From contig NZ_JABJQZ010000001.1 of assembly GCF_013155335.1 (NCBI RefSeq), forward strand, positions 310,001-374,000: a DNA stretch of 64,000 nucleotides. Reading direction: 5' to 3'. Within the stretch, counting starts at the first letter, position 1. Every line of letters starts with the position of its first letter. Under the pieces are notes generated by a model. That model did not search any database, was not told where the DNA came from, and saw nothing but the letters and a program-made list of their open reading frames with translations. This document shows, one piece after another, positions 38,388 to 46,933 of this stretch. Position numbers and translations under genes: made by a program. Source of the DNA: Nocardioides sp. zg-1230. GTDB lineage: Bacteria > Actinomycetota > Actinomycetes > Propionibacteriales > Nocardioidaceae.

Positions 38388-40295
38388 ATGCCCCCACGCC
38401 CGCCCCACCGTCGTACGCCGCTGCGCGCGGCCCTCACCGCCCTCGCACTCGCCCTCGCCGGCCTGTCGCCGCTCACGGTGGCGCCCGGCACCGCGGCCGC
38501 CCCGCCCCCGGCACCTCCGGCTGCCGCCGCGCCCGACCTCGGCGATCGGGTCGTCGTCTTCGACCCGTCGATGCCGGTGGCGCAGATCCGTGAGCGCGCC
38601 GACGCCATCTGGGAGCAGCAGGTCGACGCCGAGATGTCGGAGGAGCGCTGGAGCCTCCTCTTCCTGCCCGGCACATACGGCACCGCGGAGGAGCCGCTGC
38701 AGATCAAGGTGGGCTACTACACCGAGGTCGCCGGCCTGGGTGCGAGCCCGTCCGACACGGTCATCAACGGCAAGGTCGAGGTCTACAACCGCTGCCTGAC
38801 CGACGCGCCCACCCAGCCCTACTGCGTGGCGCTCAACAACTTCTGGCGCTCGATGTCCAACCTGACCATCCAGGTCAACGGCCTCGGCCAGGACGGTTGC
38901 CGCGCGTCGGCCAACTTCTGGGCCACCTCGCAGGCCGCCTCGTTGCGTCGCGTCGACGTCCGCGGCGGCAACCTGTCGCTGATGGACTACTGCACCGCGG
39001 GCCCGCAGTTCGCCTCCGGCGGCTACCTCGGTGACTCCCGGGCCGGCACGATCATCAACGGCTCGCAGCAGCAGTGGATCACCCGCAACTCCGAGGTCGG
39101 CGAGTGGACCAACGGCGTGTGGAACCAGGTCTTCGCCGGCACCGTCGGCGCCCCCTCCGAGGCCGGCTTCCCGACCCCGCCCTACACCACCCTCGACCGC
39201 ACCCCGGTCAGCCGGGAGAAGCCCTACCTCCACCTCGGCGCCACCGGGGCCTGGCAGGTCCGCGTGCCCGACGCGCAGACCAGCTCGCGCGGCATCAGCT
39301 GGGCCGACGGCCCGACAGCCGGTCGCGACCTCCCGCTGTCGGCCTTCCACGTCGCCACGCCCGACCAGCCGGCGAGCGTGCTGGCCAAGGCGCTCGACCG
39401 CGGCAAGCACCTGCTGCTCACCCCCGGCGTGTACGACGTCGACCGCAGCCTGGTGATCCGCCGTGACGACACCGTCGTCCTCGGCCTGGGGCACGCCACC
39501 CTGACGGCCGTCGGCGGCGCGACCCCGGTCGTCGTACGCCACCAGGCCGAGGGCGTCGTCCTCGCCGGCATCACCGTCGACGCCGGCACCGAGCTCTCGC
39601 CCAACCTGATCCACCTCCAGGGCCAGCCCGGCAACAAGCAGAAGCCGCGCACCACCACGCCCAGCACCACCCTCAACGACGTCTACGTCCGCGTCGGCGG
39701 TCCCCACATCGGCAAGGCCGACACCTCGCTGCGCATCGACGCCGACGACGTGCTGATCGACCACGCGTGGATCTGGCGCGCCGACCACGGAGTCGAGGGC
39801 TTCACCGCCGGCGTCGCGGGCGACACCGACCGGTGGAACACCAACATCGGCCGCCAGGGCGTCGTCGTCGACGGCGACCGCGTCAGCGCGACGGGCCTGT
39901 TCGTCGAGCACTACCAGGAGTTCAACACCGTCTGGAACGGCGAGGACGGCCACGTCGTGCTCTACCAGAACGAGCTCCCCTACGACCCGCCCTCGCAGGC
40001 CGACTGGACCCGTCCCGACGGGACCCTCGGCTGGTCGGGCTACAAGGTCGGTGACGACGTGACCAGCCACCAGCTCTTCGGCGGCGGCGTCTACGTCTAC
40101 AACCGCAACGACCCCTCGATCACCACCGAGAACGGCTTCGAGGTGCCCGAGCGGGCCGGGGTGCGCCTGCACCACGTCATGACGGTCAACCTCGACGCCG
40201 GCAGCATCGAGCACGTCGTCAACGGCGTCGGCGCGCGCGTCGACAGCTCGGCACCGGGCGTGCCCAGCTACGTGGTGGACTACCCGGCTCCCTGA
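38388..40295 (+). CDS. secreted right-handed beta-helix protein
   Basis: This is a 635-residue protein with a clear signal peptide (about 38 residues, ending GTAAA). The mature part has repeated short strands typical of a parallel beta-helix (VYNRCLTDAPTQ, RRVDVRGGNLSLMDY, VLAGITVDAGTELSPN, VLIDHAWIWRADHG), like pectate-lyase or GH55-type proteins. Database relatives are sometimes labelled adenylyl cyclase, which the sequence does not support. With a CelR-like operator upstream, it is likely a polysaccharide-degrading or binding protein. The substrate and catalytic residues are not identified. Confidence 0.65.
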   Translation: MPPRPPHRRTPLRAALTALALALAGLSPLTVAPGTAAAPPPAPPAAAAPDLGDRVVVFDPSMPVAQIRERADAIWEQQVDAEMSEERWSLLFLPGTYGTAEEPLQIKVGYYTEVAGLGASPSDTVINGKVEVYNRCLTDAPTQPYCVALNNFWRSMSNLTIQVNGLGQDGCRASANFWATSQAASLRRVDVRGGNLSLMDYCTAGPQFASGGYLGDSRAGTIINGSQQQWITRNSEVGEWTNGVWNQVFAGTVGAPSEAGFPTPPYTTLDRTPVSREKPYLHLGATGAWQVRVPDAQTSSRGISWADGPTAGRDLPLSAFHVATPDQPASVLAKALDRGKHLLLTPGVYDVDRSLVIRRDDTVVLGLGHATLTAVGGATPVVVRHQAEGVVLAGITVDAGTELSPNLIHLQGQPGNKQKPRTTTPSTTLNDVYVRVGGPHIGKADTSLRIDADDVLIDHAWIWRADHGVEGFTAGVAGDTDRWNTNIGRQGVVVDGDRVSATGLFVEHYQEFNTVWNGEDGHVVLYQNELPYDPPSQADWTRPDGTLGWSGYKVGDDVTSHQLFGGGVYVYNRNDPSITTENGFEVPERAGVRLHHVMTVNLDAGSIEHVVNGVGARVDSSAPGVPSYVVDYPAP

Positions 40296-40981
40296 GCCTC
40301 CACCAGCCAGCGCCCCAGCAGCGTCCCGTCCTGCTCCAGCAGCAGGGCGGGACGCAGCGCGACGTCGACCTCGGCACCGGTGGCGATGCGTACGGCGTCG
40401 CCACCGGTCAGGGTCGGCACGATCGTCCAGCAGAGCTCGTCGACGACGCCCGCGGCCAGCATGTCGGCGAAGAGCGACGGACCGCCCTCGCACAGCTGCT
40501 CGGTCCACCCCCGCTCGACCAGCGCGGCCTTGAGCGCGGCGAGGTCGATCTGCTCCTCGCCGAGCACCAGCACGTTGTCCTCGCCCAGCTTCTCGCGCGC
40601 CTGCGCGAGGCCGTCGGAGCTCGCGACGGTCGCCATCAGCACCCGGCCGGGCGGCGCCTCGGCCAGCGTCGGCGGGACGTCGGCGGAGCGGCTCACCACG
40701 ACGATCGGCACCCGCGGGACGTCGTACTCCTCCTCGCGGATCGTGCCCGCGCCGACCACCAGGCAGTGCGCGCGCCGCCTCAGCGCGTCGAACACCCGCT
40801 TGTCGGCGTCGTTGTTGATGGTGCCGCTCAGCCCGTCCGAACCGGTCGCCGCGCCGTCGACGGTGCTGACGAAGTTGACCCGCAGCCACGGCTCGCGCTC
40901 CGGCGTGTAGGCCGCCGCGAGCTCGTCGTCGGAGAGGTCGGCGAGGCGCTTCAGCTCGAGGGGTTCGCTCACGGTCTTCAT
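40280..40981 (-). CDS. RibD-C/dihydrofolate-reductase-like pyrimidine reductase family protein
   Basis: This is a 233-residue NADPH-dependent reductase fold. LRVNFVSTVDGAATGSDG near residue 33 and AHCLVVGAGTIREEEY are the RibD C-terminal domain motifs, and LCEGGPSLFADMLAAGVVDEL completes the site. It acts on a pyrimidine or pterin-like substrate; the deaminase half of RibD is absent. It is divergent, with 22 bp between starts, from a DHPS-like gene, which hints at a shared pterin or flavin-related step. Its 3' end overlaps the beta-helix gene by 16 bp. Confidence 0.8.
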   Translation of the reverse strand: MKTVSEPLELKRLADLSDDELAAAYTPEREPWLRVNFVSTVDGAATGSDGLSGTINNDADKRVFDALRRRAHCLVVGAGTIREEEYDVPRVPIVVVSRSADVPPTLAEAPPGRVLMATVASSDGLAQAREKLGEDNVLVLGEEQIDLAALKAALVERGWTEQLCEGGPSLFADMLAAGVVDELCWTIVPTLTGGDAVRIATGAEVDVALRPALLLEQDGTLLGRWLVEAQGAG

Positions 40982-40986
40982 CTTGC

Positions 40987-40996
40987 CGTCTACCCT
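40987..40996. promoter_or_regulatory. back-to-back -10 boxes of the reductase and DHPS-like genes
   Basis: TACCCT (40991-40996, plus) ends 7 nt before GTG 41004. On the minus strand TAGACG (40992-40987) ends 5 nt before ATG 40981. The two boxes overlap, so the genes cannot easily be transcribed at once. Confidence 0.45.
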
Positions 40997-41003
40997 TTCG
41001 GGC

Positions 41004-41906
41004 GTGATCACCCTGGCGGATCTGGCGGCCCTGCAGGCCGAGCACGGCGCGGCGTGGGACAGCCCCGTCACGCCGGTCGTCCTCGACGGCCCGCGTGGAC
41101 CGGTGTCGATCGGCGACGGCCCGGTGACCCTCATGGGCTGCATCAACCTCTCCCGCGACTCGACCTACCGCGAGAGCGTCGCCACCAGTCCCGCCGACGC
41201 CGTCCGCATGGGTCGCATCCAGGCCGCCCAGGGCGCCGCGCTGATCGATCTGGGCGCCGAGTCGAGCAACGCCCGGGCGGCGCGCGTGACGGTCTCCGAC
41301 CAGGTCGCCACCCTCGTGCCCGCGGTCAAGGAGCTCGCTTCGGAGGCGATCGTCTCCGTCGAGACCTACGAGCCGGAGGTCGTGCGCGCCTGCCTCGACG
41401 CCGGCGCCCGCGTGCTCAACATGACCGGACGCCAGCACGAGGACGAGATGCTCACGCTCGCCGCGGAGTACGACGCCGCTGTCGTCATGTGCTTCGGCAC
41501 CACCGCCAACGTCCGCGAGATCGCCGACGTCCCTCCCGACACCGACCCGATGCCGGTGCTGCTCGACCACTTCGCGCCACGGCTCGAGCACGCCCGCTCG
41601 CTGGGTGTCGACAAGGTGGTCGTCGACCCCGGGATGGGCTTCTTCTACGGGAACCTCGTCGACCCGATGACCCGCGCCCGCCACCAGGCCCGGGTGCTGG
41701 CGCAGACCTTCCGCCTGCGGCCGCTCGGCGCGCCCGTCTGCAACGTGCTGCCCCACACCTACGACCTCTTCGGCGACGAGTTCCGCAAGGCCGAGGGCTT
41801 CTACGGCGTCCTCGCCGCCCTCGGGGGCTCCCACCTGCTCCGGATCCACGAGGTCGCCCACCTCCGCGTCGTGCTCCGGGCGATGGGTGAGCTCGACGTC
41901 CGCTGA
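41004..41906 (+). CDS. dihydropteroate synthase-like pterin-binding protein
   Basis: This 300-residue TIM-barrel protein is related to FolP but has altered signature loops. The first loop reads GCINLSRDSTYRES instead of the usual NVTPDSFSDGG, and the second reads DLGAESSNARAA instead of DIGGESTRPGA. KVVVDPGMGFFYGN keeps the third. The pterin pocket is probably kept, but p-aminobenzoate chemistry is doubtful. GTG 41004 is supported by TACCCT 7 nt upstream. The divergent neighbour is a RibD-like reductase. The true substrate is unknown. Confidence 0.7.
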   Translation: MITLADLAALQAEHGAAWDSPVTPVVLDGPRGPVSIGDGPVTLMGCINLSRDSTYRESVATSPADAVRMGRIQAAQGAALIDLGAESSNARAARVTVSDQVATLVPAVKELASEAIVSVETYEPEVVRACLDAGARVLNMTGRQHEDEMLTLAAEYDAAVVMCFGTTANVREIADVPPDTDPMPVLLDHFAPRLEHARSLGVDKVVVDPGMGFFYGNLVDPMTRARHQARVLAQTFRLRPLGAPVCNVLPHTYDLFGDEFRKAEGFYGVLAALGGSHLLRIHEVAHLRVVLRAMGELDVR

Positions 41907-41912
41907 CGCCGA

Positions 41913-41994
41913 CACCATGCAGGCAGTTCAGGTCCGGTCGCGGGCTCCCCACGCTCAGGCGACGAGGCCGTGGCGCCCAACTGCCTGCATGGTG
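41913..41994. repeat. palindromic element, family B, copy 1
   Basis: CACCATGCAGGCAGTT (41913-41928) is repeated in perfect inversion at 41979-41994 around a 50-nt loop containing CCACGCTCAG. It begins 7 bp after the DHPS-like stop. Its right half forms the last codons of the nuclease gene, which ends inside the loop at 41955. Confidence 0.85.
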
Positions 41995-42827
41995 CGCCAC
42001 CGGACGACGTCCTCGATCGCCGCGCGGACCTCGTCGGGCCGGAACATCACGTCGGCCCAGGTGAACCTCAGCACCACCAGCCCGAGCCGAGCGGACTTCG
42101 TGTAGCGGTCAACGTCGCGTTGGAGGCCCGCCTTGGTCCAGTGGTGCTCCAGCGACTCCGCCTCCATCACCATCCCCAGCCGGCGCTCGAGCAGGTCGAC
42201 GAAACCCACCCCCGGGACGTGCCCCTGCGGGACGACGTCGAGGCCCGGCACCGAGGAGGCGATCACGTAGAGGCAGGTCTCGAAGGGATTGGCCCGCAGG
42301 TGGGACGCCTCCGACGCGACCCGCAGGGCCTTGGCGCGTCCGGTCCGCGGGCTGCGCGCGGCCGCGATCAGGAGATCGTCGCGGTCGATGATGCCCTCCC
42401 GCAGGGCGGAGTCGGCCACGCACAGCGCCACGTCAAAGTCGTACACCCGCGCACAGTCGATGACCGTGCGCGTGCGGGAGGTGACGTTGCGCCTCAGCTC
42501 GCGCTCGGACAGGTCGGCCCAGTGCAGCTCGTAGGAACCGCGCGGCTTGCGGGAAGTCCGGCGCAGCGTGACGCAGGGGCGCAACGGGTCGTGCTTCAGC
42601 TTCCAGCCGAACTCCTGGGCAGCGCTCAGGTGGGACGCGGTGCCGCCGGTCCGGGCGACGGCGCGCAGGGTGCCCTCGAGGTCGGCGAGGCAGTACCTGT
42701 TGTGGCGGGGCTTGTGGATCCGTCCGTCGGCGAGGGCAACCGCGAGCTGCGACCGGCTCGTGAGCCCGAGCAGCTCCCGGAAGGTGCCCACACCCCCGAG
42801 CTCGCGAAGCGCCACGACCGGGTCCAT
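41955..42827 (-). CDS. AbiEi-like HTH plus DUF559/Vsr-type nuclease domain protein
   Basis: This is a 290-residue protein. Residues 5-50 resemble the winged N-terminal domain of AbiEi-type antitoxins (FRELLGLTSRSQLAVALADG and RHNRYCL). The C-terminal 100 residues resemble DUF559, a Vsr-like PD-(D/E)xK nuclease: Asp in GFVDLLERRLG, then VMEAES, then LQRDVDRYTKSARLGLVVLRFTW. No AbiEii toxin is adjacent. The gene is bracketed by two family B palindromes; the first supplies its final codons (TMQAV). CAGGGT lies 6 nt before the ATG. It may act on the repeats; this is a hypothesis. Confidence 0.75.
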   Translation of the reverse strand: MDPVVALRELGGVGTFRELLGLTSRSQLAVALADGRIHKPRHNRYCLADLEGTLRAVARTGGTASHLSAAQEFGWKLKHDPLRPCVTLRRTSRKPRGSYELHWADLSERELRRNVTSRTRTVIDCARVYDFDVALCVADSALREGIIDRDDLLIAAARSPRTGRAKALRVASEASHLRANPFETCLYVIASSVPGLDVVPQGHVPGVGFVDLLERRLGMVMEAESLEHHWTKAGLQRDVDRYTKSARLGLVVLRFTWADVMFRPDEVRAAIEDVVRWRTMQAVGRHGLVA

Positions 42828-42877
42828 CCCTCGACCCTGACACCGATCACCGGTCGGCTGCTCGCCTCATCCACAGG

Positions 42878-42958
42878 CACCATGCAGGCAGTTCGAGGCT
42901 CCAGCGGCATCAGCCACGCTCAGCCGGGCGCTGCCGCGGCCGAACTGCCTGCATGGTG
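42878..42958. repeat. palindromic element, family B, copy 2
   Basis: The same 16-bp arms as copy 1 lie at 42878-42893 and 42943-42958 around a 49-nt loop that again holds CCACGCTCAG in the same orientation. The two copies are therefore direct repeats flanking the nuclease gene. The element ends at the base before the amidase stop codon. Confidence 0.85.
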
Positions 42959-43744
42959 TCAGCCGAGGAAGCGTCGCACCCCCGAGACGAGCCCCCGCGC
43001 GTAGCGGGCCCGGCCGGCGGGCGAGGTCATCACCCGGGCCTCGGCGGCGCTGCGCATGTTGCCGAGCTCGACCATCACGGTGGGGACGTCGGAGAGGTTG
43101 AGCGTCGCGAGGTCGGAGCGTACGTCGATCCCGTCCCCGCCGGCGGTGTACGTCGCGACGCCGAAGCGGTGGTCCAGCAGGCCGCCCTTCACCGAGCTGG
43201 CCAGCCGGCGCGAGGGCCGGTGGATGTCGGCGGTCCACGGCGCCCGGTCGGGCGGGGTGATGACGTGGAAGCCGCGCGCGCCGGCGGCGTACGACCCGTC
43301 GGCGTGGACCGACAGCTTGAGGTCGGCGCCGATGCTGTTGCCCGCCCGGCCTCGTACGTCGACGCACGGGCCCCAGCGGTCCTGGCGGTTGCTGTGCCGG
43401 GTCAGGCGCACGGTCGCGCCGAGCCCGCGGAGCCGGGTGGCGACCAGCCGCGAGACCTGCCAGACGAAGGTCGCCTCCGGGTAGCCACCGTCGGTCGCGG
43501 TGCCGGTGGTGTTGCACGGCTTGGTGAAGCCCCCGGCGGGCACCGGGCGGTTGATGCGGCGGGGGAAGTGGCGGTTGCCGAGCTGGTGGCCCGGGTCGAC
43601 GACGACCACTCGACCGGCCAGCGGCGCCGATATCTGAGGACGTGCTGGTCGTGGATCGGTCGCGTCGGCGACCGCCACGTCCTCAGATATCGCGGGCAGG
43701 GCGGCGACGACCACCAGGAGGGCGACCGCGGCCCGGCGGAGCAT
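42959..43744 (-). CDS. secreted N-acetylmuramoyl-L-alanine amidase (Amidase_3 type)
   Basis: This 261-residue cell-wall hydrolase has a signal peptide ([18 protein letters not shown]) and an Amidase_3 zinc domain with His in [11 protein letters not shown] (about residue 52), His in KLSVHADGS and Glu in [11 protein letters not shown]. It cuts the bond between MurNAc and L-Ala. Residues 18-39, between the signal and the domain, are encoded by a family A palindromic element. The ATG at 43744 overlaps the galE stop by one base (TGATG), so it is the second gene of that operon. Confidence 0.88.
   Translation of the reverse strand: MLRRAAVALLVVVAALPAISEDVAVADATDPRPARPQISAPLAGRVVVVDPGHQLGNRHFPRRINRPVPAGGFTKPCNTTGTATDGGYPEATFVWQVSRLVATRLRGLGATVRLTRHSNRQDRWGPCVDVRGRAGNSIGADLKLSVHADGSYAAGARGFHVITPPDRAPWTADIHRPSRRLASSVKGGLLDHRFGVATYTAGGDGIDVRSDLATLNLSDVPTVMVELGNMRSAAEARVMTSPAGRARYARGLVSGVRRFLG
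43628..43692. repeat. palindromic element, family A, copy 2, inside the amidase gene
   Basis: CGATATCTGAGGACGTG (43628-43644) is repeated in perfect inversion at 43676-43692 with a 31-nt loop containing ATCGGTCG, as in copy 1 at 10772. In the amidase frame it reads [21 protein letters not shown], which contains the probable signal peptidase region (VADA). The element is thus translated. Confidence 0.85.
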
Positions 43745-44757
43745 CAGCCGGCGAAGCCGTGGGGGTTCTGCGACTGCCAGCGCCAGGTGTCGGCGGCCAT
43801 CTCGTCGACCGAGCGCTTCGTGCTCCAGCCGAGCTCGCGGTTGGCCTTGGACGGGTCGGCGTAGGACGTGGCGATGTCGCCAGGGCGCCGGGCCACCACC
43901 TCGTAGGGAAGCTCGCGACCGACGGCCTTCTCGAACGCGTGGAGCATCTCCAACACGCTGGTGCCGTGGCCGGAGCCGAGGTTCCAGGTGTGGACCGCCT
44001 CGTCGGTGTCCTCGAGGGCCTTCAGCGCGGCGATGTGGCCGGCGGCGAGGTCCTCGACGTGGATGTAGTCGCGCACGCCGGTGCCGTCGACGGTGTCGTA
44101 GTCGTCGCCGAAGACCATCAGCTTGTCGCGCTTGCCGACCGCGACCTGGGCGATGTAGGGGACCAGGTTGTTGGGGATGCCCGAGGGGTCCTCGCCGATC
44201 GTTCCGGACGGGTGCGCGCCGACGGGGTTGAAGTAGCGCAGCAGCGCGAAGCGCATCTGGGGCGCGGCCACGGCCACGTCGCGCAGAATCTGCTCCTGCA
44301 TCACCTTGGTCCAGCCGTAGGGGTTGGTGGCGTAGGTGCGGCGGTCCTCGGTCGCGGCGGCCTGGTCCTCGCCGTAGACAGTTGCGCTGGAGGAGAAGAC
44401 CAGCTTGTCGACGTCGTACTTCTGCATCGCCCGGACGAGCGAGAAGGTGGAGACGAGGTTGTTCTCGTAATACTCCAGCGGCTTCTCGACGCTCTCGCCG
44501 ACGGCCTTGTGGCCGGCGAAGTGGATGACCCCGTCGAAGTGCTCGGCCGCGAAGAGGTGCTCGGTCTTGTCGTAGTCGCACAGGTCGAAGGAGTGCAGCG
44601 TGATCTGCTCGCCGGTCAGCGCCTCGAGCCGCCCCATCACCGTCGGGTTGGAGTTGCTGAAGTTGTCGACGATGACGACGTCGTAACCGGCGGCGATGAG
44701 CTGGACGACGGTGTGCGAGCCGATGTAGCCGGCGCCTCCGCTGACGAGGATCTTCAT
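43744..44757 (-). CDS. galE: UDP-glucose 4-epimerase
   Basis: This 337-residue NAD-dependent SDR enzyme interconverts UDP-glucose and UDP-galactose. [11 protein letters not shown] (residues 7-17) binds [12 protein letters not shown] gives the catalytic Ser/Thr, and YGWTK holds the Tyr-Lys pair. [14 protein letters not shown] and [11 protein letters not shown] are diagnostic of GalE. ATG 44757 has TAGGGT 7 nt upstream. It forms an operon with the amidase and is divergent from two GDP-sugar dehydratase genes, in a polysaccharide precursor region. Confidence 0.95.
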   Translation of the reverse strand: MKILVSGGAGYIGSHTVVQLIAAGYDVVIVDNFSNSNPTVMGRLEALTGEQITLHSFDLCDYDKTEHLFAAEHFDGVIHFAGHKAVGESVEKPLEYYENNLVSTFSLVRAMQKYDVDKLVFSSSATVYGEDQAAATEDRRTYATNPYGWTKVMQEQILRDVAVAAPQMRFALLRYFNPVGAHPSGTIGEDPSGIPNNLVPYIAQVAVGKRDKLMVFGDDYDTVDGTGVRDYIHVEDLAAGHIAALKALEDTDEAVHTWNLGSGHGTSVLEMLHAFEKAVGRELPYEVVARRPGDIATSYADPSKANRELGWSTKRSVDEMAADTWRWQSQNPHGFAG

Positions 44758-44764
44758 GCGGCCC

Positions 44765-44770
44765 ACCCTA
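44765..44770 (-). promoter_or_regulatory. -10 box TAGGGT of galE
   Basis: The minus-strand hexamer ends 7 nt before the galE ATG, indicating a leaderless mRNA. Confidence 0.55.
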
Positions 44771-44786
44771 CTGAGAGCCGTCCTGA

Positions 44787-44792
44787 CAGAAT
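44787..44792 (+). promoter_or_regulatory. -10 box CAGAAT deciding the dehydratase start
   Basis: CAGAAT ends 7 nt before the ATG at 44800. An ATG at 44791 lies inside the box, so the later ATG is preferred. Confidence 0.45.
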
Positions 44793-44799
44793 GCGTCGC

Positions 44800-45780
44800 A
44801 TGCCCAGCGCTCTCATCACCGGAATCACCGGCCAGGACGGCCTCTACCTCGCCGAGCTGCTGCTCGAGAAGGGGTACGACGTCCACGGACTGATCCGCGG
44901 CCAGAACAACCCCCGCCGGGAGCTGGTCTCCAAGGTCGTGCCGGACGTCCAGCTGCACAACGGCGACCTGACGGACCTGTCGAGCCTGATGCGGGCGATG
45001 CGCGACTCGCAGCCCGACGAGGTCTACAACCTCGGCGCGATCTCGTTCGTGGCCTACTCCTGGGAGAACGCCTTCGTCACCAGCGACGTCACGGGCATGG
45101 GCGTGCTCAACATGCTCGAGGCCGTACGCCTCCACGCCGGCGACGACCCGTCCTCGATCCGCTTCTACCAGGCCTCGAGCTCGGAGATGTTCGGCAAGGT
45201 GCAGGAGGTCCCGCAGTCGGAGAGCACCCTGCTGTGGCCCCGCTCGCCCTACGGCGTGAGCAAGGTCTACGGCCACTACATGACGATCAACTACCGCGAG
45301 TCCTACGGCATGCACGCCTCCTCGGGCATCCTGTTCAACCACGAGTCGCCGCGCCGCGGGCCGGAGTTCGTGACCCGCAAGATCAGCCAGGCCGTCGCCC
45401 GGATCCACCTCGGCCAGCAGGACTCGATGGCGCTCGGCAACCTCGACGCCCGCCGCGACTGGGGCTACGCCGGCGACTACGTCGAGGCGATGTGGCGGAT
45501 GCTCCAGCAGGACGAGGCCGACGACTACGTCATCGCCACCGGCGAGACCTGGTCGATCCGCGACTTCCTCGACCTCGCCTTCACGCACGTCGGCATCGAC
45601 GACTGGACCAAGCACGTCACGCAGGACCCGCGCTTCATGCGCCCGGCCGAAGTCGAGCTGCTCATCGGTGACGCCAGCAAGGCCAAGGACAAGCTCGGCT
45701 GGACGCCCACCGTCTCCTTCGCCGAGCTCGTCGCGATGATGGTCGACGCCGACATCGAGGCCGCCAAGGCGGGCTGGTGA
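44800..45780 (+). CDS. GDP-mannose 4,6-dehydratase-like enzyme
   Basis: This is a 326-residue SDR protein. [20 protein letters not shown] binds [18 protein letters not shown] and [18 protein letters not shown] hold the catalytic Ser/Glu, and [13 protein letters not shown] has the Tyr-Lys pair. RNGQ-like NNPRRELV and [13 protein letters not shown] are typical of GMD, which makes GDP-4-keto-6-deoxymannose, precursor of GDP-fucose, GDP-rhamnose or perosamine. ATG 44800 gives MPSALITG. It overlaps a paralog by 4 bp. Confidence 0.88.
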   Translation: MPSALITGITGQDGLYLAELLLEKGYDVHGLIRGQNNPRRELVSKVVPDVQLHNGDLTDLSSLMRAMRDSQPDEVYNLGAISFVAYSWENAFVTSDVTGMGVLNMLEAVRLHAGDDPSSIRFYQASSSEMFGKVQEVPQSESTLLWPRSPYGVSKVYGHYMTINYRESYGMHASSGILFNHESPRRGPEFVTRKISQAVARIHLGQQDSMALGNLDARRDWGYAGDYVEAMWRMLQQDEADDYVIATGETWSIRDFLDLAFTHVGIDDWTKHVTQDPRFMRPAEVELLIGDASKAKDKLGWTPTVSFAELVAMMVDADIEAAKAGW

Positions 45781-46733
45781 CCGCAGCCGCCTTCATCACC
45801 GGCATCGGCGGCCAGGACGGCACCTACCTCGCCGAGCGGCTGGTCGCCGACGGCCTGGAGGTCCACGCGCTGGTCCTCGAGGCCGACGGCCACCCGGCCC
45901 ACTGCCCGGAGGAGGTCGTGCTCCACGCCGGCGACCTCGGCGACGTCGAGGCCACCCGGCGGCTGGTGCGCGAGATCGCGCCGCGCGAGATCTACAACCT
46001 CGCCGCGATCAGCTCGGTCGCGCAGTCGTGGGACGAGCCCGACCGCACCGCCCACGTCAACGGGCTCGCGGCGGTCGCGCTGATGGAGTCGGCGCGCGCG
46101 GTGGACGGCGTACGACTCGTGCAGGCCTCGAGCGCAGAGATCTTCGGCGAGGCGTCGGAGTCGCCGCAGGACGAGCAGACCCCGATCGCGCCGGTCAACC
46201 CGTACGGCGCCGCGAAGGCCTTCGCGCACCTGTCCGCCCGCGTCTTCCGCCAGCGCGACCTGCACGTGTCGAGCGCGATCCTCTACAACCACGAGTCGCC
46301 GCGCCGCCACCCGCGCTTCGTCACCCGCAAGATCACCTCGACGGTCGCCGCCATCGCGCGCGGCGAGGCCGACGAGCTGGTCCTCGGCAACATCGACGTA
46401 CGCCGCGACTGGGGCTGGGCCCCCGACTACGTCGACGCGATGGTGCGGGCGGCCCGCGCGGACGAGCCGGGCGACTACGTCGTCGCCACCGGCACCGCCC
46501 ACTCCGTGCGCGACTTCGTGGCCGCCGCCTTCGCGGCCGCCGGCATCGACGACTGGGAGCACCTGGTGCGGCAGGACGCCGCGTTCTTCCGCCCGGCCGA
46601 CCCGACCGAGCTGGTCGGCGACGCGAGCCGGGCGCGCGAGGAGCTGGGCTGGGCGCCGACCGTCGAGTTCGCCGAGATCGTGCGGCGGATGGTCGCCACC
46701 GACCTGGACGCCCCCCGAGTCGGCGCGTCCTAA
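45777..46733 (+). CDS. GDP-mannose 4,6-dehydratase-like paralog
   Basis: This 318-residue SDR protein is clearly related to the preceding gene: [55 protein letters not shown] and [13 protein letters not shown]. The GTG start overlaps the previous stop (GTGA). Tandem paralogs of this kind may form a heteromer or carry out two steps, for example dehydration and epimerisation or reduction, but the YxxxK is changed to YGAAK, which still keeps Tyr and Lys. No GDP-fucose synthase is in the window. Confidence 0.85.
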   Translation: MTAAAFITGIGGQDGTYLAERLVADGLEVHALVLEADGHPAHCPEEVVLHAGDLGDVEATRRLVREIAPREIYNLAAISSVAQSWDEPDRTAHVNGLAAVALMESARAVDGVRLVQASSAEIFGEASESPQDEQTPIAPVNPYGAAKAFAHLSARVFRQRDLHVSSAILYNHESPRRHPRFVTRKITSTVAAIARGEADELVLGNIDVRRDWGWAPDYVDAMVRAARADEPGDYVVATGTAHSVRDFVAAAFAAAGIDDWEHLVRQDAAFFRPADPTELVGDASRAREELGWAPTVEFAEIVRRMVATDLDAPRVGAS

Positions 46734-46933
46734 CGCTCAGACACCGTCGAGGGGGGGGGGGCCGGACACCCGGAGAGGCCCCCCCACACCCCACACACGG
46801 ACGGGTGGGGCCGGTGCTCCAAAACTAAAATACCCGTTGTTTGGGGTCAATCATTACTTCTGTTTCCCCCTACTCGACACGATCTCGGCGTCAGGATGCG
46901 CCGACTCGACAAACAGAGGGAGCTGACGTCAGC
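46734..46933. other. compositionally odd intergenic region
   Basis: This 200-bp gap between convergent genes holds a run of 11 G (46751-46761), a run of 7 C (46779-46785) and then an AT-rich stretch around 46820-46875 unlike anything nearby. CCAAA/TTTGG and TCGGCG/CGCCGA inverted pairs could terminate transcripts. It may be a foreign remnant or an assembly weak point. No gene was seen. Confidence 0.6.

Noticed and set aside
38388..40295. Adenylyl cyclase
   Set aside because: The label is used for relatives, but no cyclase motif is visible; the protein is exported and built of beta-helix strands.
37725..41918. A 1397-codon minus-strand open frame across four real genes
   Set aside because: It is antisense to the PfpI, beta-helix and DHPS-like genes, which have motifs, signal peptides and promoters of their own.
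41955..42827. Complete type IV AbiE toxin-antitoxin system
   Set aside because: Only the AbiEi-like N-terminal region is present; there is no AbiEii nucleotidyltransferase neighbour, and the C terminus looks like a DUF559 nuclease.
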